Assembly: GCF_014191725.1 (NCBI RefSeq)
Contig: NZ_JACHWZ010000006.1
Coordinates: 204,104-268,103, forward strand
Direction of reading: 5' to 3'
DNA: 64,000 nucleotides
Source: Microbulbifer rhizosphaerae
GTDB taxonomy: Bacteria > Pseudomonadota > Gammaproteobacteria > Pseudomonadales > Cellvibrionaceae
Under the pieces are notes generated by a model. The model made no database searches, had not been told where the DNA came from, and saw nothing but the letters and a program-made list of their open reading frames with translations. Positions 1 through 10,675 of the stretch are shown one piece after another. Numbering within the stretch: the stretch's first letter is position 1; each line of letters begins with the position of its first letter. Both the position numbers and the translations under genes were made by a program.

Positions 1-593
1 GTGGGCCCGTCCAGTTCCACCATATTGCCCTTGAGCCTGGCGTAGCGGGGCTTGGTATTGCCCCAGAACATATAGGCTTGGCCGTCGTCGTCGATAAATA
101 CCGCCGGGTCCAGGTCGTCCCAGCTGATTTCGGTATCGGTGGTCATATCGTTGGTGACCAGCGCCTTGCCCAAGGCGTCCTTGAAGGGGCCGGTGGGGCT
201 GTCGGATACCGCAACGCCGATGGCGAAACCGTCGATGGTGGCGTGGCTGACGGTCACATACCAGTAGAACTTGCCATCCTTTTCCACCACGTGGCCGGCC
301 CAGGCATTGTTCTTGGCCCATTTGAAGTCGCCGACGGCAAGCGGTGAGCCATGTTCCTTCCAATTCACCATATCGGTGGAGGAGAACACCAGCCATTTGT
401 TCATCTTGTAGAAGTCTTTGTTGTCCTTCGCCTCGTCGTGGCCGGTGTAGAGATACACGGTGTCGTCGTGCACCAGCGCGGCGGGATCGGCGGTGAGTAC
501 GTGGGTGATCGCCGGGTTGGCGGCGTGGACAAAAGCCGAAAGCAGCGCAGAGCCTGCGGCGCTCATTAATTTCGCAAAACTCGTTCTTTTCAT
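1..593 (-). CDS. GH43 glycoside hydrolase, C-terminus cut by window edge
   Basis: N-terminal part of a secreted family 43 glycosidase that should release arabinose (or xylose) from plant polysaccharide side chains outside the cytoplasm. The reading frame starts at an ATG at 593 and runs off the window at base 1. A Sec signal peptide (residues 1-25, ending VHA) is followed by TADPAALVHDDTVYLYTG, which holds the GH43 catalytic-base Asp, and later by WDDLDPAVFIDDDGQAYMFWG with the pKa-modulating Asp. The catalytic Glu lies beyond the window. It sits 43 bp downstream of another GH43 on the same strand, so the two are probably co-transcribed. The family assignment is firm; substrate (arabinan versus arabinoxylan) is inferred from the neighbours. 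Confidence 0.85.
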   Translation of the reverse strand, partial: MKRTSFAKLMSAAGSALLSAFVHAANPAITHVLTADPAALVHDDTVYLYTGHDEAKDNKDFYKMNKWLVFSSTDMVNWKEHGSPLAVGDFKWAKNNAWAGHVVEKDGKFYWYVTVSHATIDGFAIGVAVSDSPTGPFKDALGKALVTNDMTTDTEISWDDLDPAVFIDDDGQAYMFWGNTKPRYARLKGNMVELDGP

Positions 594-636
594 CGCGTAA
601 TCTCTCTGCTCTTCAACAGGCTCTGTAGGAGCAATA

Positions 637-1662
637 TCAATCGCCCTCTGCCTGACGAAAATCCGGCATGCCGTTTTTATCCCAATGCAGCACCCGAACC
701 CGGGTGTGCCGGTTGGGATCGTTCAGGGGGTCGCCCTCTATCTCGCGGTAGTCCCGCGCGTGGTACACCATCAGGTCGGTAACGCCGTCCTCCGCCACAG
801 TAAAACTGTTGTGGCCGGGGCCGAAGCGCTTGACCTCGGGATTGGTGTGGAACACTGGCTGCGGCGACTTGTGCCAAGCATCCGGGTCCATGAGGTCCGC
901 ATCCGCGTCGGCCCAGAGCAGGCCCACGGCATAGTTGTGATCGGTGGCACTGGCGGAGTAGGTGACGAACACGCGGTCGTTCTTCTGCAGTACCGCGGCC
1001 CCCTCATTGACCTTGTAGCCCACCGTCTCCCAGTCCAGCTCCGGCTTGGTCAGGGTGACCACCGGTTCCTTGATACGGGTGGGGGATTCCATCTCCGCCA
1101 GCAGCAGGGCGGAGTTGTAGTTGCTTTCGGGATCAGATTGGGCCCAGAGCAGGTAGCGCTTGCCCTTGTGAGAGAAGCTGGTGGCATCCAGGGAAAAAGT
1201 GTCATGCGGTGTGGTGATCCGCCCCAACTCCTCCCAGTTGCCCTCGGTGGGCACGGCGGAGGTGTTGCGCAACGCATACATGCGGATATGCCAGGGGCGC
1301 TCCACCTCGCCGGCGGCGAAATAGATATACCAGGCGCCGTCGATCCAGTGCAGCTCCGGGGCCCAGATATGCGCGCCCATCTGTCCGCTGGCATGCTTGC
1401 GCCAAATCACCCCGGCCCGGGCACTGGCCAGCCCCTGGACGGTGCGGGAACGGCGCAACTCGATGCGGTCGTATTCCGGCACTGTGGCCACGAAGTAGTA
1501 GTAGCCATCCGTATGCCGGACAACCCAAGGGTCGGCCCGCTGGGTTATCAGCGGATTGTCATAGGCCATGGCTTTCCCTGAAACTATTGCCAACAGCAGG
1601 CAAAGGAATGCCAATCGGGGAGCGGGGGCGGTTTTTCGCGGGAGTTGAACTGACATTGTCAT
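637..1662 (-). CDS. secreted GH43 exo-acting arabinofuranosidase-like enzyme
   Basis: 341-residue GH43 enzyme with a Sec signal peptide (residues 1-33, ending KAMA). Catalytic landmarks are visible: base Asp at about residue 44 in QRADPWVV, modulator Asp in LDATSFSHKG, acid Glu in VNEGAAVL, and a metal/active-site His in GPGHNSFT. The single-domain length is typical of exo-acting alpha-L-arabinofuranosidases of this family. A close paralogue without signal peptide lies at 25422-26375, which suggests the same reaction on two sides of the membrane. Transcription probably starts at the promoter at 1718-1746. An alternative ATG two codons in (MSVQL) is possible. Family is certain; exact bond specificity is inference. 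Confidence 0.87.
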   Translation of the reverse strand: MTMSVQLPRKTAPAPRLAFLCLLLAIVSGKAMAYDNPLITQRADPWVVRHTDGYYYFVATVPEYDRIELRRSRTVQGLASARAGVIWRKHASGQMGAHIWAPELHWIDGAWYIYFAAGEVERPWHIRMYALRNTSAVPTEGNWEELGRITTPHDTFSLDATSFSHKGKRYLLWAQSDPESNYNSALLLAEMESPTRIKEPVVTLTKPELDWETVGYKVNEGAAVLQKNDRVFVTYSASATDHNYAVGLLWADADADLMDPDAWHKSPQPVFHTNPEVKRFGPGHNSFTVAEDGVTDLMVYHARDYREIEGDPLNDPNRHTRVRVLHWDKNGMPDFRQAEGD

Positions 1663-1717
1663 CGCCTTGATTATTGTTGTGGCAGGTGCGGCAATGCTTG
1701 TTGCTGCCTTTTCAACG

Positions 1718-1746
1718 ATATTATTATAATACTATTAGAGTCACAA
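1718..1746 (-). promoter_or_regulatory. promoter with arabinose-regulon operator-like motif
   Basis: Reading the minus strand, a -35 TTGTGA (1741-1746) and a -10 TAATAT (1718-1723) are separated by 17 bp. The spacer contains the AT-rich motif ATATTATTATAATACT (plus-strand sense), related to motifs at five other promoters of the locus. This would drive the GH43 genes at 637-1662 and 1-593. Repressor binding here is inference. Confidence 0.5.
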
Positions 1747-1761
1747 CCCCGGTAGTGGTGA

Positions 1762-1784
1762 CCAAATCGCCTGGAGCGATTTGG
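1762..1784. repeat. perfect hairpin in the leader of the arabinanase gene
   Basis: CCAAATCGC and GCGATTTGG form a perfect 9-bp stem with a 5-nt loop, 86 bp before the start codon of the gene at 1870. There is no T-tract, so it is not an intrinsic terminator. It may be a leader RNA structure or a binding site; function unknown. Confidence 0.4.
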
Positions 1785-1869
1785 CGCAGCGAACCGGACA
1801 CAGGGAAATGCTTGGCGACCACCAGCGACCGAAAGAGTCTGTATCTATATATAAGAAGAGAGAGTTTCT

Positions 1870-2919
1870 ATGCCCCACTTCCTGTCCTCACTGGTCCGCC
1901 CCGGCGCCGGCATGCTGTTGAGCGCCCTGCTCTGCGCCTGCGCCCAGGCCGATATCAGCGCCCGCGCTCCGCAAGTCAGTATTCACGACCCGGTGATGAC
2001 CGAGGAGGGCGACGATTACTACCTGTTCAGTACTGGACCGGGAATCACCATCTATCGTTCCCCAGACTTTGTGAATTGGACTCACGCAGGCCGCGTTTTC
2101 GCCGGCGAGCCGGACTGGGCCAGAGATGCGATTCCCGGCTTCAACGGGCACTTATGGGCACCAGACGTGATCGCCCGGAACGGCCGCTTCTACCTCTACT
2201 ACTCGGTATCCGCCTTCGGCAAAAACACCTCTGCCATCGGCGTCGCCATCAACAGAACCCTGGACCCCCAATCACCGAATTATCGCTGGGAAGATCAGGG
2301 CATCCTGGTGCAGTCGGTACCGGGGCGCGACAACTGGAATGCCATAGATCCCAATATCGTGCTGGACGAAGCAGGCGACGCGTGGATGAGCTTCGGCTCC
2401 TTCTGGGACGGGCTCAAGCTGGTAAAGCTCGACAAGAGCTGGACCGCCCTCGCCGAACCCCAGGAGTGGCGCACCATTGCGCGGGCGGAACGCCCCGCCT
2501 TTACCCCTGACAACGAAGCGGCCCCGGCGGAACTGGAAGCTCCGTTTATTTTTCCAAAGAACGGCTACTACTATCTGTTCGTCTCCCGCGGCCTCTGCTG
2601 TCGCGGCAACGACAGCACTTATCGCCTGGCGGTAGGTCGCTCCAAATCGGTCACCGGCCCCTACCTGGACAAAGAAGGCGTGGATATGGCCCGGGGTGGC
2701 GGCACCCCACTGATCGCCGGCAACCAGCGCTGGCCCGGCCTGGGGCACAATAGCGCCTATACCTTCGATGGCAGGGACTATCTGGTACTGCACGCCTATG
2801 AGTCCGCAGACAACGGCCTGCAGAAGCTGAAAATTCTCGATCTGGAATGGGATAAGGAACTGTGGCCGGTGGTGGATGCGGCGCAGTTGGACAGTTATCA
2901 AAGCCGGTTGGTGGAATAA
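1870..2919 (+). CDS. GH43 arabinan endo-1,5-alpha-L-arabinosidase
   Basis: 349-residue GH43 endo-arabinanase, expected to cleave internal alpha-1,5 bonds of arabinan. Landmarks: SIHDP with base Asp40, NAIDPNIVLD with the modulator Asp, ELEAPFIF with the acid Glu, then the Cys-rich SRGLCCRGNDSTY strand and GLGHNSAY with the metal-site His, an order typical of bacterial arabinanases. The N-terminus ends ALLCACAQA, giving either an imperfect lipobox (cleavage before Cys24) or a Sec site after AQA, so it is lipid-anchored or periplasmic/secreted. A purine-rich AGAGAGAG precedes the ATG. It is divergent from the GH43 at 637-1662 and upstream of the GH127 gene. Confidence 0.88.
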   Translation: MPHFLSSLVRPGAGMLLSALLCACAQADISARAPQVSIHDPVMTEEGDDYYLFSTGPGITIYRSPDFVNWTHAGRVFAGEPDWARDAIPGFNGHLWAPDVIARNGRFYLYYSVSAFGKNTSAIGVAINRTLDPQSPNYRWEDQGILVQSVPGRDNWNAIDPNIVLDEAGDAWMSFGSFWDGLKLVKLDKSWTALAEPQEWRTIARAERPAFTPDNEAAPAELEAPFIFPKNGYYYLFVSRGLCCRGNDSTYRLAVGRSKSVTGPYLDKEGVDMARGGGTPLIAGNQRWPGLGHNSAYTFDGRDYLVLHAYESADNGLQKLKILDLEWDKELWPVVDAAQLDSYQSRLVE

Positions 2920-2944
2920 CCCATCAATCAAAGGTATCCACCCC

Positions 2945-3015
2945 GTAGGATGGGCAAAGCGAAGCGTGCCCATCAAATTCCAGATGATGGGCACGCTTCG
3001 CTTTGCCCATCCTAC
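2945..3015. repeat. 31-bp-arm palindrome (GTAGGATGGGC family)
   Basis: Arms 2945-2975 and 2985-3015 are exact reverse complements (31 bp each) around a 9-nt loop. The element lies between the arabinanase stop and the GH127 start, so it could attenuate or stabilise the transcript between them. A related half copy lies at 48420-48456. Confidence 0.85.
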
Positions 3016-3028
3016 AAATGACTTAACC

Positions 3029-5413
3029 ATGAAAAAAATAATTCTATCCTTCGCACTGTCCACCTTCGCGCTCGCCGGTAATACAGCAGCGCAAGAGCAA
3101 CAGGTGCAGATGTTCCCACTCTCCGACGTCCGCCTGCTGGACAGCCCCTTCAAGCACGCCCAGGAACAGAACCTGGCCTACATTATGGCCATGGAGCCGG
3201 ACCGCCTGCTCGCGCCCTTCCTGCGCGAAGCCGGCCTGGAGCCCCGCACGGAAAGCTACGGCAATTGGGAGTCCACTGGGCTGGACGGTCATATCGGCGG
3301 CCACTACCTGTCTGCGCTCAGCCTCGCCTATGCGGCCACCGGCGACAGCCAGGCCCGTGAGCGCCTCCAATACATGCTGGACGAACTGAAACGCGCACAG
3401 GACAAAAACGGTAATGGCTACCTGGGCGGAATACCTGGCGGCGCGGCGATATGGCAACAGATCGCCGAGGGGGAAATTGACGCGGACCTGTTTACCCTGA
3501 ACGGAAAATGGGTACCCTTGTATAACATCCACAAGATTTTTTCCGGCCTCCGCGACGCCTACCTGTATACCGACAACCGCCAGGCGCTGGATATGCTGGT
3601 GAAACTGTCCGACTGGGGCACCCGCCTGGTCTCGAAACTTTCCGACAGCCAGGTCCAGCAGATACTCAAAAGCGAACACGGCGGCCTGAACGAAGTCTAT
3701 GCGGATGTGGCGGCGATTACCGGCAAGAGCAAATACCTGGACGTCGCCCGTCGCCTCTCCCACCGGGAAATCCTCCAGCCGCTGGAACAGCGCCGGGACG
3801 CACTGACCGGGCTGCACGCCAACACACAGATTCCCAAGGTGATCGGCTACAAACGCGTGGGGGATCTGGCCGGCTACAGCGACTGGCAGGAAGCCGCGGA
3901 ATATTTCTGGCGGGAGGTGGTGGAGCACCGCACTGTCGCCATCGGCGGTAACAGCGTGCGTGAACACTTCCACGACCGAGGGGATTTTTCCTCAATGGTC
4001 AGCGACGTGGAGGGGCCGGAGACCTGCAATACCTACAATATGCTCAAGCTGACCCGCCTGCTCTACCAGACGGACCCGGACACCCGCTATATCCGCTACT
4101 ACGAGCGGGCGCTGTACAACCATATCCTCTCCTCACAGAACCCGGACACCGGCGGCCTGGTCTACTTTACCCCCATGCGGCCGCAGCACTACCGCGTCTA
4201 CTCGCAGCCGGACCAGGCCATGTGGTGCTGCGTGGGATCGGGCATCGAGAACCACAGCAAATACGGCGAAATGATTTACGCCCACCGGGGCGGCGAGCTG
4301 TTCGTCAATCTCTTTATTCCCTCTACCCTGAATTGGAAAGAGAAAAATCTTTCGCTCTCCCAAACCAATCATTTCCCCGACGAAGACACAACCACCATCA
4401 CCCTGGACAGCGATGCCAGTTTTACCCTGCAAGTACGCCAGCCGGTCTGGGTATCCGGGGCCAGGTTGTCAATTCATATCAACGGCAAACCCTTTGCGTA
4501 CAGCGCAAAGCCCAGCGGCTATATTCCCATCAGCCGCGAGTGGAAGGCGGGCGACCGCGTTGAGATAAAACTGCCCATGCACCCGCAACTGGAGCAGTTG
4601 CCGGACGGCTCGGACTACTATGCCCTGCTCTACGGCCCGGTGGTGCTGGCGGCAAAGACCCAGCCCTTTGCCGACGAAAAACTCGATTTCTTCGCCGACG
4701 ACAGCCGCATGGGGCATATCGCCAGCGGGCCGATGTGCTCCCTGGAGGCCGCGCCCCTGTTCGTCAGCGACAGCCACGATTTTCTCGACAAACTACGGCG
4801 CCTGCCCGGCTCCCGGCTGCGCTTTGCCGCGCCGAAGGAACTCCACACCCAAAGCGATGACGACCTGGAACTGATTCCCTTTTTCCGCCTGCACGAATCC
4901 CGCTATATGCTCTATTGGCCTTTCAGCACGCCGCAGCAGTTGGCGAAACGCCAGCGGAAAAATGCCGAGGCCGATAAGACCCGGCTAGCACTGGAGACAA
5001 TAACTATCGACAAGGTGGCGCCCGGCGAGCAACAGCCGGAAGCGGACCACTTCTTTGCCGGCGAGAATACCGAGGCGGGCGTGCACAAGGGGCGCCACTG
5101 GCGCCACGCCAGCGGCTGGTTCAGCTATCGACTGAAGGACCCGAAAGGCGAGGCGTCGAAAATCCGCATCACCTACTATGGGCTGGACAACAATCGCAAC
5201 TTCGACATTCTTGCCAATGGTGTCGAATTGGCCCAGGTCTCCCTGAACGGCGGTGAGGGCGACACCTTCTTTACCGTGGATTACCCGATTCCCGACGCGG
5301 TGCGAGAGAAGAATCGCGATGGAATCATCGAGCTGAAGTTTGCCGCCCAACCCGGCTCCGTGGCCGGGGGCATCTATGGTGTACGACTGTTGCGGGAGAC
5401 TGCCCGGGAATAG
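3029..5413 (+). CDS. GH127 beta-L-arabinofuranosidase (DUF1680)
   Basis: 794-residue member of GH127 (formerly DUF1680), the family of HypBA1, which removes beta-L-arabinofuranosyl units such as those on hydroxyproline-rich plant glycoproteins. I start it at the ATG at 3029 because a clear Sec signal (MKKIILSFALSTFALAGNTAAQ) begins there; the longer open frame upstream is only read-through of the palindrome. The GH127 Zn-site residues are present: Glu331 and Cys333 in ETCNTYNML, and Cys400/Cys401 in WCCVGSGIENHSKYGE, Cys400 being the family nucleophile by analogy. The C-terminal 250 residues are beta-rich. Its position in the arabinan locus supports the assignment; tested substrates in the family vary. 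Confidence 0.88.
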   Translation: MKKIILSFALSTFALAGNTAAQEQQVQMFPLSDVRLLDSPFKHAQEQNLAYIMAMEPDRLLAPFLREAGLEPRTESYGNWESTGLDGHIGGHYLSALSLAYAATGDSQARERLQYMLDELKRAQDKNGNGYLGGIPGGAAIWQQIAEGEIDADLFTLNGKWVPLYNIHKIFSGLRDAYLYTDNRQALDMLVKLSDWGTRLVSKLSDSQVQQILKSEHGGLNEVYADVAAITGKSKYLDVARRLSHREILQPLEQRRDALTGLHANTQIPKVIGYKRVGDLAGYSDWQEAAEYFWREVVEHRTVAIGGNSVREHFHDRGDFSSMVSDVEGPETCNTYNMLKLTRLLYQTDPDTRYIRYYERALYNHILSSQNPDTGGLVYFTPMRPQHYRVYSQPDQAMWCCVGSGIENHSKYGEMIYAHRGGELFVNLFIPSTLNWKEKNLSLSQTNHFPDEDTTTITLDSDASFTLQVRQPVWVSGARLSIHINGKPFAYSAKPSGYIPISREWKAGDRVEIKLPMHPQLEQLPDGSDYYALLYGPVVLAAKTQPFADEKLDFFADDSRMGHIASGPMCSLEAAPLFVSDSHDFLDKLRRLPGSRLRFAAPKELHTQSDDDLELIPFFRLHESRYMLYWPFSTPQQLAKRQRKNAEADKTRLALETITIDKVAPGEQQPEADHFFAGENTEAGVHKGRHWRHASGWFSYRLKDPKGEASKIRITYYGLDNNRNFDILANGVELAQVSLNGGEGDTFFTVDYPIPDAVREKNRDGIIELKFAAQPGSVAGGIYGVRLLRETARE

Positions 5414-5431
5414 GCATTCTCCGTATCCCGA

Positions 5432-5451
5432 GAGGGCAGCCCACTGCCCTC
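5432..5451. terminator. hairpin after the GH127 gene
   Basis: GAGGGCAG and CTGCCCTC form a perfect 8-bp stem with a 4-nt loop 19 bp after the GH127 stop. No T-run follows, so it is a weak or Rho-assisted terminator at best. Confidence 0.35.
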
Positions 5452-5494
5452 AGCGACCCCCGCTCTCTTGCCGCGAAATTGATAACCAAAAGGC

Positions 5495-5523
5495 TCGAAA
5501 TCTGTATTTGTAGTATTTATACT
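5495..5523 (+). promoter_or_regulatory. promoter with arabinose-regulon motif before GH43-CBM13 gene
   Basis: A -10 TATACT (5518-5523) is preceded at 17 bp by TCGAAA (5495-5500), a moderate -35. The spacer reads TTGTAGTATT, the same ten bases found (reverse strand) in the symporter promoter, and AGTAT-TT-ATACT at 5512-5523 is a short dyad overlapping the -10. It is 88 bp upstream of the ATG. Confidence 0.45.
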
Positions 5524-5610
5524 GCGCGCGAGGCCTAAATATTGGTATTTTTTTCTATATTTAGGCCAATTAAAAATACTTTACTACAAACAACACTACT
5601 AGTGAGCATA

Positions 5611-7074
5611 ATGAAGCAGATAAAAACATGCCTCCGCGGCCTGTTCGCGCTGGTCGCCCTGGCCTTCGCCTGCAGCGCCGCCGCCATTACCCTCAGCGGC
5701 AATACTGACATTCACGATCCCGCCACCATCCAGAAAGAAGGCAATTATTACTGGACCTTCGGCACCGGCGACGGCATTGTCAGCCGCTATTCCACCGACC
5801 TGGAGAACTGGACTTACGGCGATACCGTCTTTCCCGCGGGAAGCTGGCCCAGCTGGATCAACGACCAGGTGAGCAATTTCGCCGGCAACTTCTGGGCGCC
5901 GGACGTGATCCATATGAACGGCAAATACTACCTCTACTACTCTGCCTTTGCCGAGACCAGCGACAGCTTTGAGTCCGCCATCGGCGTCGCGGTGACCGAC
6001 TCCCTCAACAATCCCAACTGGCAGGACCTGGGTATGGTGGTGTCCACCAAGACCCAACCCCTTTCCAGCACCGGCTGGAAAATCAATACCATCGACGCGG
6101 GCCTGTTTGTCGACGCAGACAACCGGGTGTGGATGGTGTACGGCTCCCACTACGGCGGTATCTACATGGTGGAAGTCAATCCCGACACCGGGCTGCGCAT
6201 GGATTCCCAACGATATCCGGTAGTGGGCAACAGCGGCAACTGGCAAGAATACGAAGCCGCTCAGGTGAAATACATCAACGGCTACTACTATATGTTCGTC
6301 AACCTGGGCGAATGCTGTGCCGGCAACGAAAGCACTTACTATATAGTGACCGGCCGCTCCAGCAGCCCCACCGGGCCCTACTTGGACCAGAACGGCGTGG
6401 ACCTGTGGAATTACGGCGGTACCACGGTACTGTCCACCGACGGCACCTATATCGGCCCAGGCCACTTCGGTTACTTCAACAACTACGGCCAGGACCTGGC
6501 CACCATCCACTACTACGACGGCACCACCGATACCGGCTGGCCCTCGCGCCTGGATCTGCTGCAGCTGGACTTCAGCAGCGGCTGGCCCAGCTTCACCCGC
6601 GACTATACCCTCAAGGTCGGCTATGACCGCTTGGCCACAGCAACCGACGGCCGCGTGGCCATCATCTCCCGGCTCAGCAATAAAGCCGTGGACGTGGAAG
6701 CCGCCAGCCGCAACGGCGGCGCCAACATTATCCAGTGGGGCTATAAGGACAAACCCAACCAGCACTGGGATCTCACCCACCTGGGCAACGGCTACTACTC
6801 ACTGCGCCCGGTGCATAGCGGCCAATCCATGGATGTGCACGAGTGGAGCAGTGCCGAGGGCGGAGAGATACGCCAGCATCCCTGGACCGGTGACCTCAAC
6901 CAGCAGTGGCTGGTCGAAAGCCTCGACAATGGCTATTACCGCATTCTCTCCCGCTTCAGCGAACTATCGCTGGACGTTTACGGACAGAGCATGGAAGACG
7001 GCGGCGATATCCGCCAGTGGACCTACTGGGGCGGCGAGGGGCAGCAGTGGGAGTTGCGCTACGTCAATCCGTAG
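5611..7074 (+). CDS. GH43 arabinanase with C-terminal ricin-type (CBM13-like) domain
   Basis: 487-residue secreted enzyme. The ATG at 5611 is chosen because it opens a clean Sec signal (residues 1-25, ending SAAA); the frame extends 23 codons upstream without signal character. The catalytic domain spans about residues 26-340: DIHDPATIQ with base Asp36, NTIDAGLFVD (modulator Asp), EYEAAQVKY (Glu) and GPGHFGY (His). About residues 345-487 form a beta-trefoil lectin domain with repeated QW-type motifs (QHWDL, QQWLV, QQWELRY), which should hold the enzyme on arabinan or cell-wall material. Its stop lies 12 bp from the converging ligB stop. The closest relative in the window is 9050-10435, with the same architecture. 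Confidence 0.88.
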   Translation: MKQIKTCLRGLFALVALAFACSAAAITLSGNTDIHDPATIQKEGNYYWTFGTGDGIVSRYSTDLENWTYGDTVFPAGSWPSWINDQVSNFAGNFWAPDVIHMNGKYYLYYSAFAETSDSFESAIGVAVTDSLNNPNWQDLGMVVSTKTQPLSSTGWKINTIDAGLFVDADNRVWMVYGSHYGGIYMVEVNPDTGLRMDSQRYPVVGNSGNWQEYEAAQVKYINGYYYMFVNLGECCAGNESTYYIVTGRSSSPTGPYLDQNGVDLWNYGGTTVLSTDGTYIGPGHFGYFNNYGQDLATIHYYDGTTDTGWPSRLDLLQLDFSSGWPSFTRDYTLKVGYDRLATATDGRVAIISRLSNKAVDVEAASRNGGANIIQWGYKDKPNQHWDLTHLGNGYYSLRPVHSGQSMDVHEWSSAEGGEIRQHPWTGDLNQQWLVESLDNGYYRILSRFSELSLDVYGQSMEDGGDIRQWTYWGGEGQQWELRYVNP

Positions 7075-7086
7075 GGCGCTCTCCGA

Positions 7087-8922
<1,836 letters not shown>

Positions 8923-8954
8923 TTATCGCACAGATATCACAAGTGCAGTGCTCC

Positions 8955-9022
8955 CTGTAGGGCCGGCTTGCAAATGAACAGCGGCGTTTCGTAAATATTC
9001 GCCTGCAAGCGGGCTCCTACAG
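8955..9022. repeat. imperfect palindrome with CTGTAGG/CCTACAG ends
   Basis: The ends CTGTAGG and CCTACAG pair, followed by GGCTTGCA-like and TGCAAGC-like inner arms, in the 217-bp space between ligB and the next GH43. It belongs to the TAGGAGC-type repeats seen across the window. Apart from this element I see nothing coding in 8833-9049. Confidence 0.6.
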
Positions 9023-9049
9023 AGCTAGCACCTTAAAGCTTTACGGGAT

Positions 9050-10435
9050 CTAGGGCTTGCGGAAATACCACTCCTGATTGCTCCTGTCTGTCTCAGACCA
9101 TTGAAGAATATTGGCGCCCTCGGACTGGCTCCTCGCGCTCACGTCCAGCACATGGCCGCTCAGGCGTGAACGGATAAGGAAATAGCCGGCGCCGACTCTT
9201 TCCAGCTGCCACTGCTGGCCTTCACCACCCCAATAATCCCACTGAGCGATATTGGCACCGGCATCCATGGAGACCTCCCATACATCCAGGCTTTTGGCGC
9301 TGCGGTCATTGATCAGGCTGTAGTAGCCGTTGCCCAGGTCGCTCAGCCGCCAGCGCTGGCCCGCGGAGCCGGCATAGCTGCCCTGCTCAACATTGGCGCC
9401 GTTGTCTGAGGAGTTGTTTGCCACCGCGAGCGCCTTGCCGCTGTGCCGCGCCTCAATGATATAGGTGCCGTCGGTGGGGGGGCCGGCGACTGAAGGGCAA
9501 TTTCCGGGGGTAAAGTCCCGGGACAGGACCGGCCAATCGGAGGAATAGGTCAGGCTGAGGATATCCAGCTTGGCGGCGCCGCCGTCGGTGGCGTCGTAGT
9601 AGTGGGTGGACACGTAGCTGCAGCTGCCTTCCTGCAGCAGGCCGATATGCCCTGGCCCGTGATACTTGCCATCATGGTTGGGCAATATGGTGCGCCAGCC
9701 GCTGTAAGGCCCGGTAACACTGGTGGAGCGGCCGACTTCTATGTAGTAGGTGCTGTTCAGCCCATCGCAACAGACTCCCCGGTTTACGAAGAGGTAGTAA
9801 TAGTTACCGTTTTTGGTGATGTAGGGCGCCTCGATACTCTGGTGGCCGCCGCCGTAGAGGTGCGTCACGCTACCGATGGTCTTTCCGGTGGAGGGATTGA
9901 TTTCGATAATCCCGATGCCGCCGTGCCAGGAGCCGTAGGACATGTAGACCCTGCCGTCGTCATTCCGGAACAGCGCCGGGTCGATGGCGTTTATCTCGTC
10001 GATCCCGCCATTGGAGCTGATCACCATGCCCTGGTCCTGCCAGTTGGGGTTGTTCAGCGACGGCGTACGCACTACACCGATCGCCGAACGCGAGGAACCG
10101 AAAGTCGACACCGAATAGTAGAGATAGTAATAGCCATTCATGTAAATGACATCCGGCGCCCAGAACTCGCCGTCGAAATCGGGCACCGCGCTGTCGATCC
10201 AGGAGGGCCAGCTGTTGAGAGGAAACACTGTCTGGGGACCGGGTGTCCACTGAACCAGGTCCTGGGAAGTGGAGTACCAGATACCGTCACCGGTGGTGAA
10301 GTGGTAATAGGTACTGCCATCTTTGACCAGGGCGGCGGGATCGTGGGAGTTGTCCAAGCCGGTGAGCTCCAGCGCCATTGCCTGGAAACTCAGGCAAAGG
10401 GGAAGTAACACACGGATTAGAGTGCGTAGCATCAT
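9050..10435 (-). CDS. GH43 arabinanase with C-terminal ricin-type (CBM13-like) domain
   Basis: 461-residue secreted enzyme with a Sec signal (residues 1-21, ending QAMA). Catalytic features: DNSHDPAAL with base Asp32, NAIDPALFRN (modulator Asp), SIEAPYITK (acid Glu), the CCDGLNSTYY strand and GPGHIGL (His). From about residue 325 a beta-trefoil lectin domain shows QRWRL, QQWQL and QEWYF motifs. Domain order matches the enzyme at 5611-7074, so the two are likely ancient duplicates with overlapping roles in arabinan depolymerisation. The gene is transcribed alone on the minus strand from the AT-rich region at 10485-10501. Confidence 0.88.
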   Translation of the reverse strand: MMLRTLIRVLLPLCLSFQAMALELTGLDNSHDPAALVKDGSTYYHFTTGDGIWYSTSQDLVQWTPGPQTVFPLNSWPSWIDSAVPDFDGEFWAPDVIYMNGYYYLYYSVSTFGSSRSAIGVVRTPSLNNPNWQDQGMVISSNGGIDEINAIDPALFRNDDGRVYMSYGSWHGGIGIIEINPSTGKTIGSVTHLYGGGHQSIEAPYITKNGNYYYLFVNRGVCCDGLNSTYYIEVGRSTSVTGPYSGWRTILPNHDGKYHGPGHIGLLQEGSCSYVSTHYYDATDGGAAKLDILSLTYSSDWPVLSRDFTPGNCPSVAGPPTDGTYIIEARHSGKALAVANNSSDNGANVEQGSYAGSAGQRWRLSDLGNGYYSLINDRSAKSLDVWEVSMDAGANIAQWDYWGGEGQQWQLERVGAGYFLIRSRLSGHVLDVSARSQSEGANILQWSETDRSNQEWYFRKP

Positions 10436-10484
10436 TGCATTTACCTTTCTTTATTTTTGAAGGATGGGTGGGACGTAAGTTTAT

Positions 10485-10501
10485 TTGTATTATTATATGT
10501 T
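10485..10501 (-). promoter_or_regulatory. AT-rich operator-like motif with -10 TATAAT
   Basis: On the minus strand a consensus -10 TATAAT (10492-10497) lies in a motif that reads TTGTATTATTATATGTT on the plus strand, related to the other arabinose-locus sites. No good -35 is found at 16-18 bp, which fits a regulated promoter. It lies about 50 bp upstream of the start codon at 10435. Confidence 0.4.
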
Positions 10502-10656
10502 CCTGAAAAGCTGAAGCGTAGTAATCCGGACCACGCCAGCGAAAGATTTGAGACTTTTGTCCCAATTGTCTAAGGATGTGCTGTTATGAATGACATCATT
10601 GACAGGTATGAAGAGGGGTGCGGCAGTGGACAGGTTTCCCTGCCCACACCGTGGGA

Positions 10657-10675
10657 GATAAACCGCCGGTTTATC
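10657..10675 (-). terminator. hairpin overlapping the lactonase stop codon
   Basis: GATAAACC and GGTTTATC form a perfect 8-bp stem with a 3-nt loop, overlapping the stop codon that ends the nine-gene arabinose operon. There is no T-run, so terminator function is uncertain. The remaining 10436-10656 holds nothing recognisable besides the promoter motif. Confidence 0.3.

Noticed and set aside
2876..3028. 51-codon N-terminal extension of the GH127 gene
   Set aside because: Encoded by the end of the previous gene and the palindrome; the signal peptide starts at 3029.
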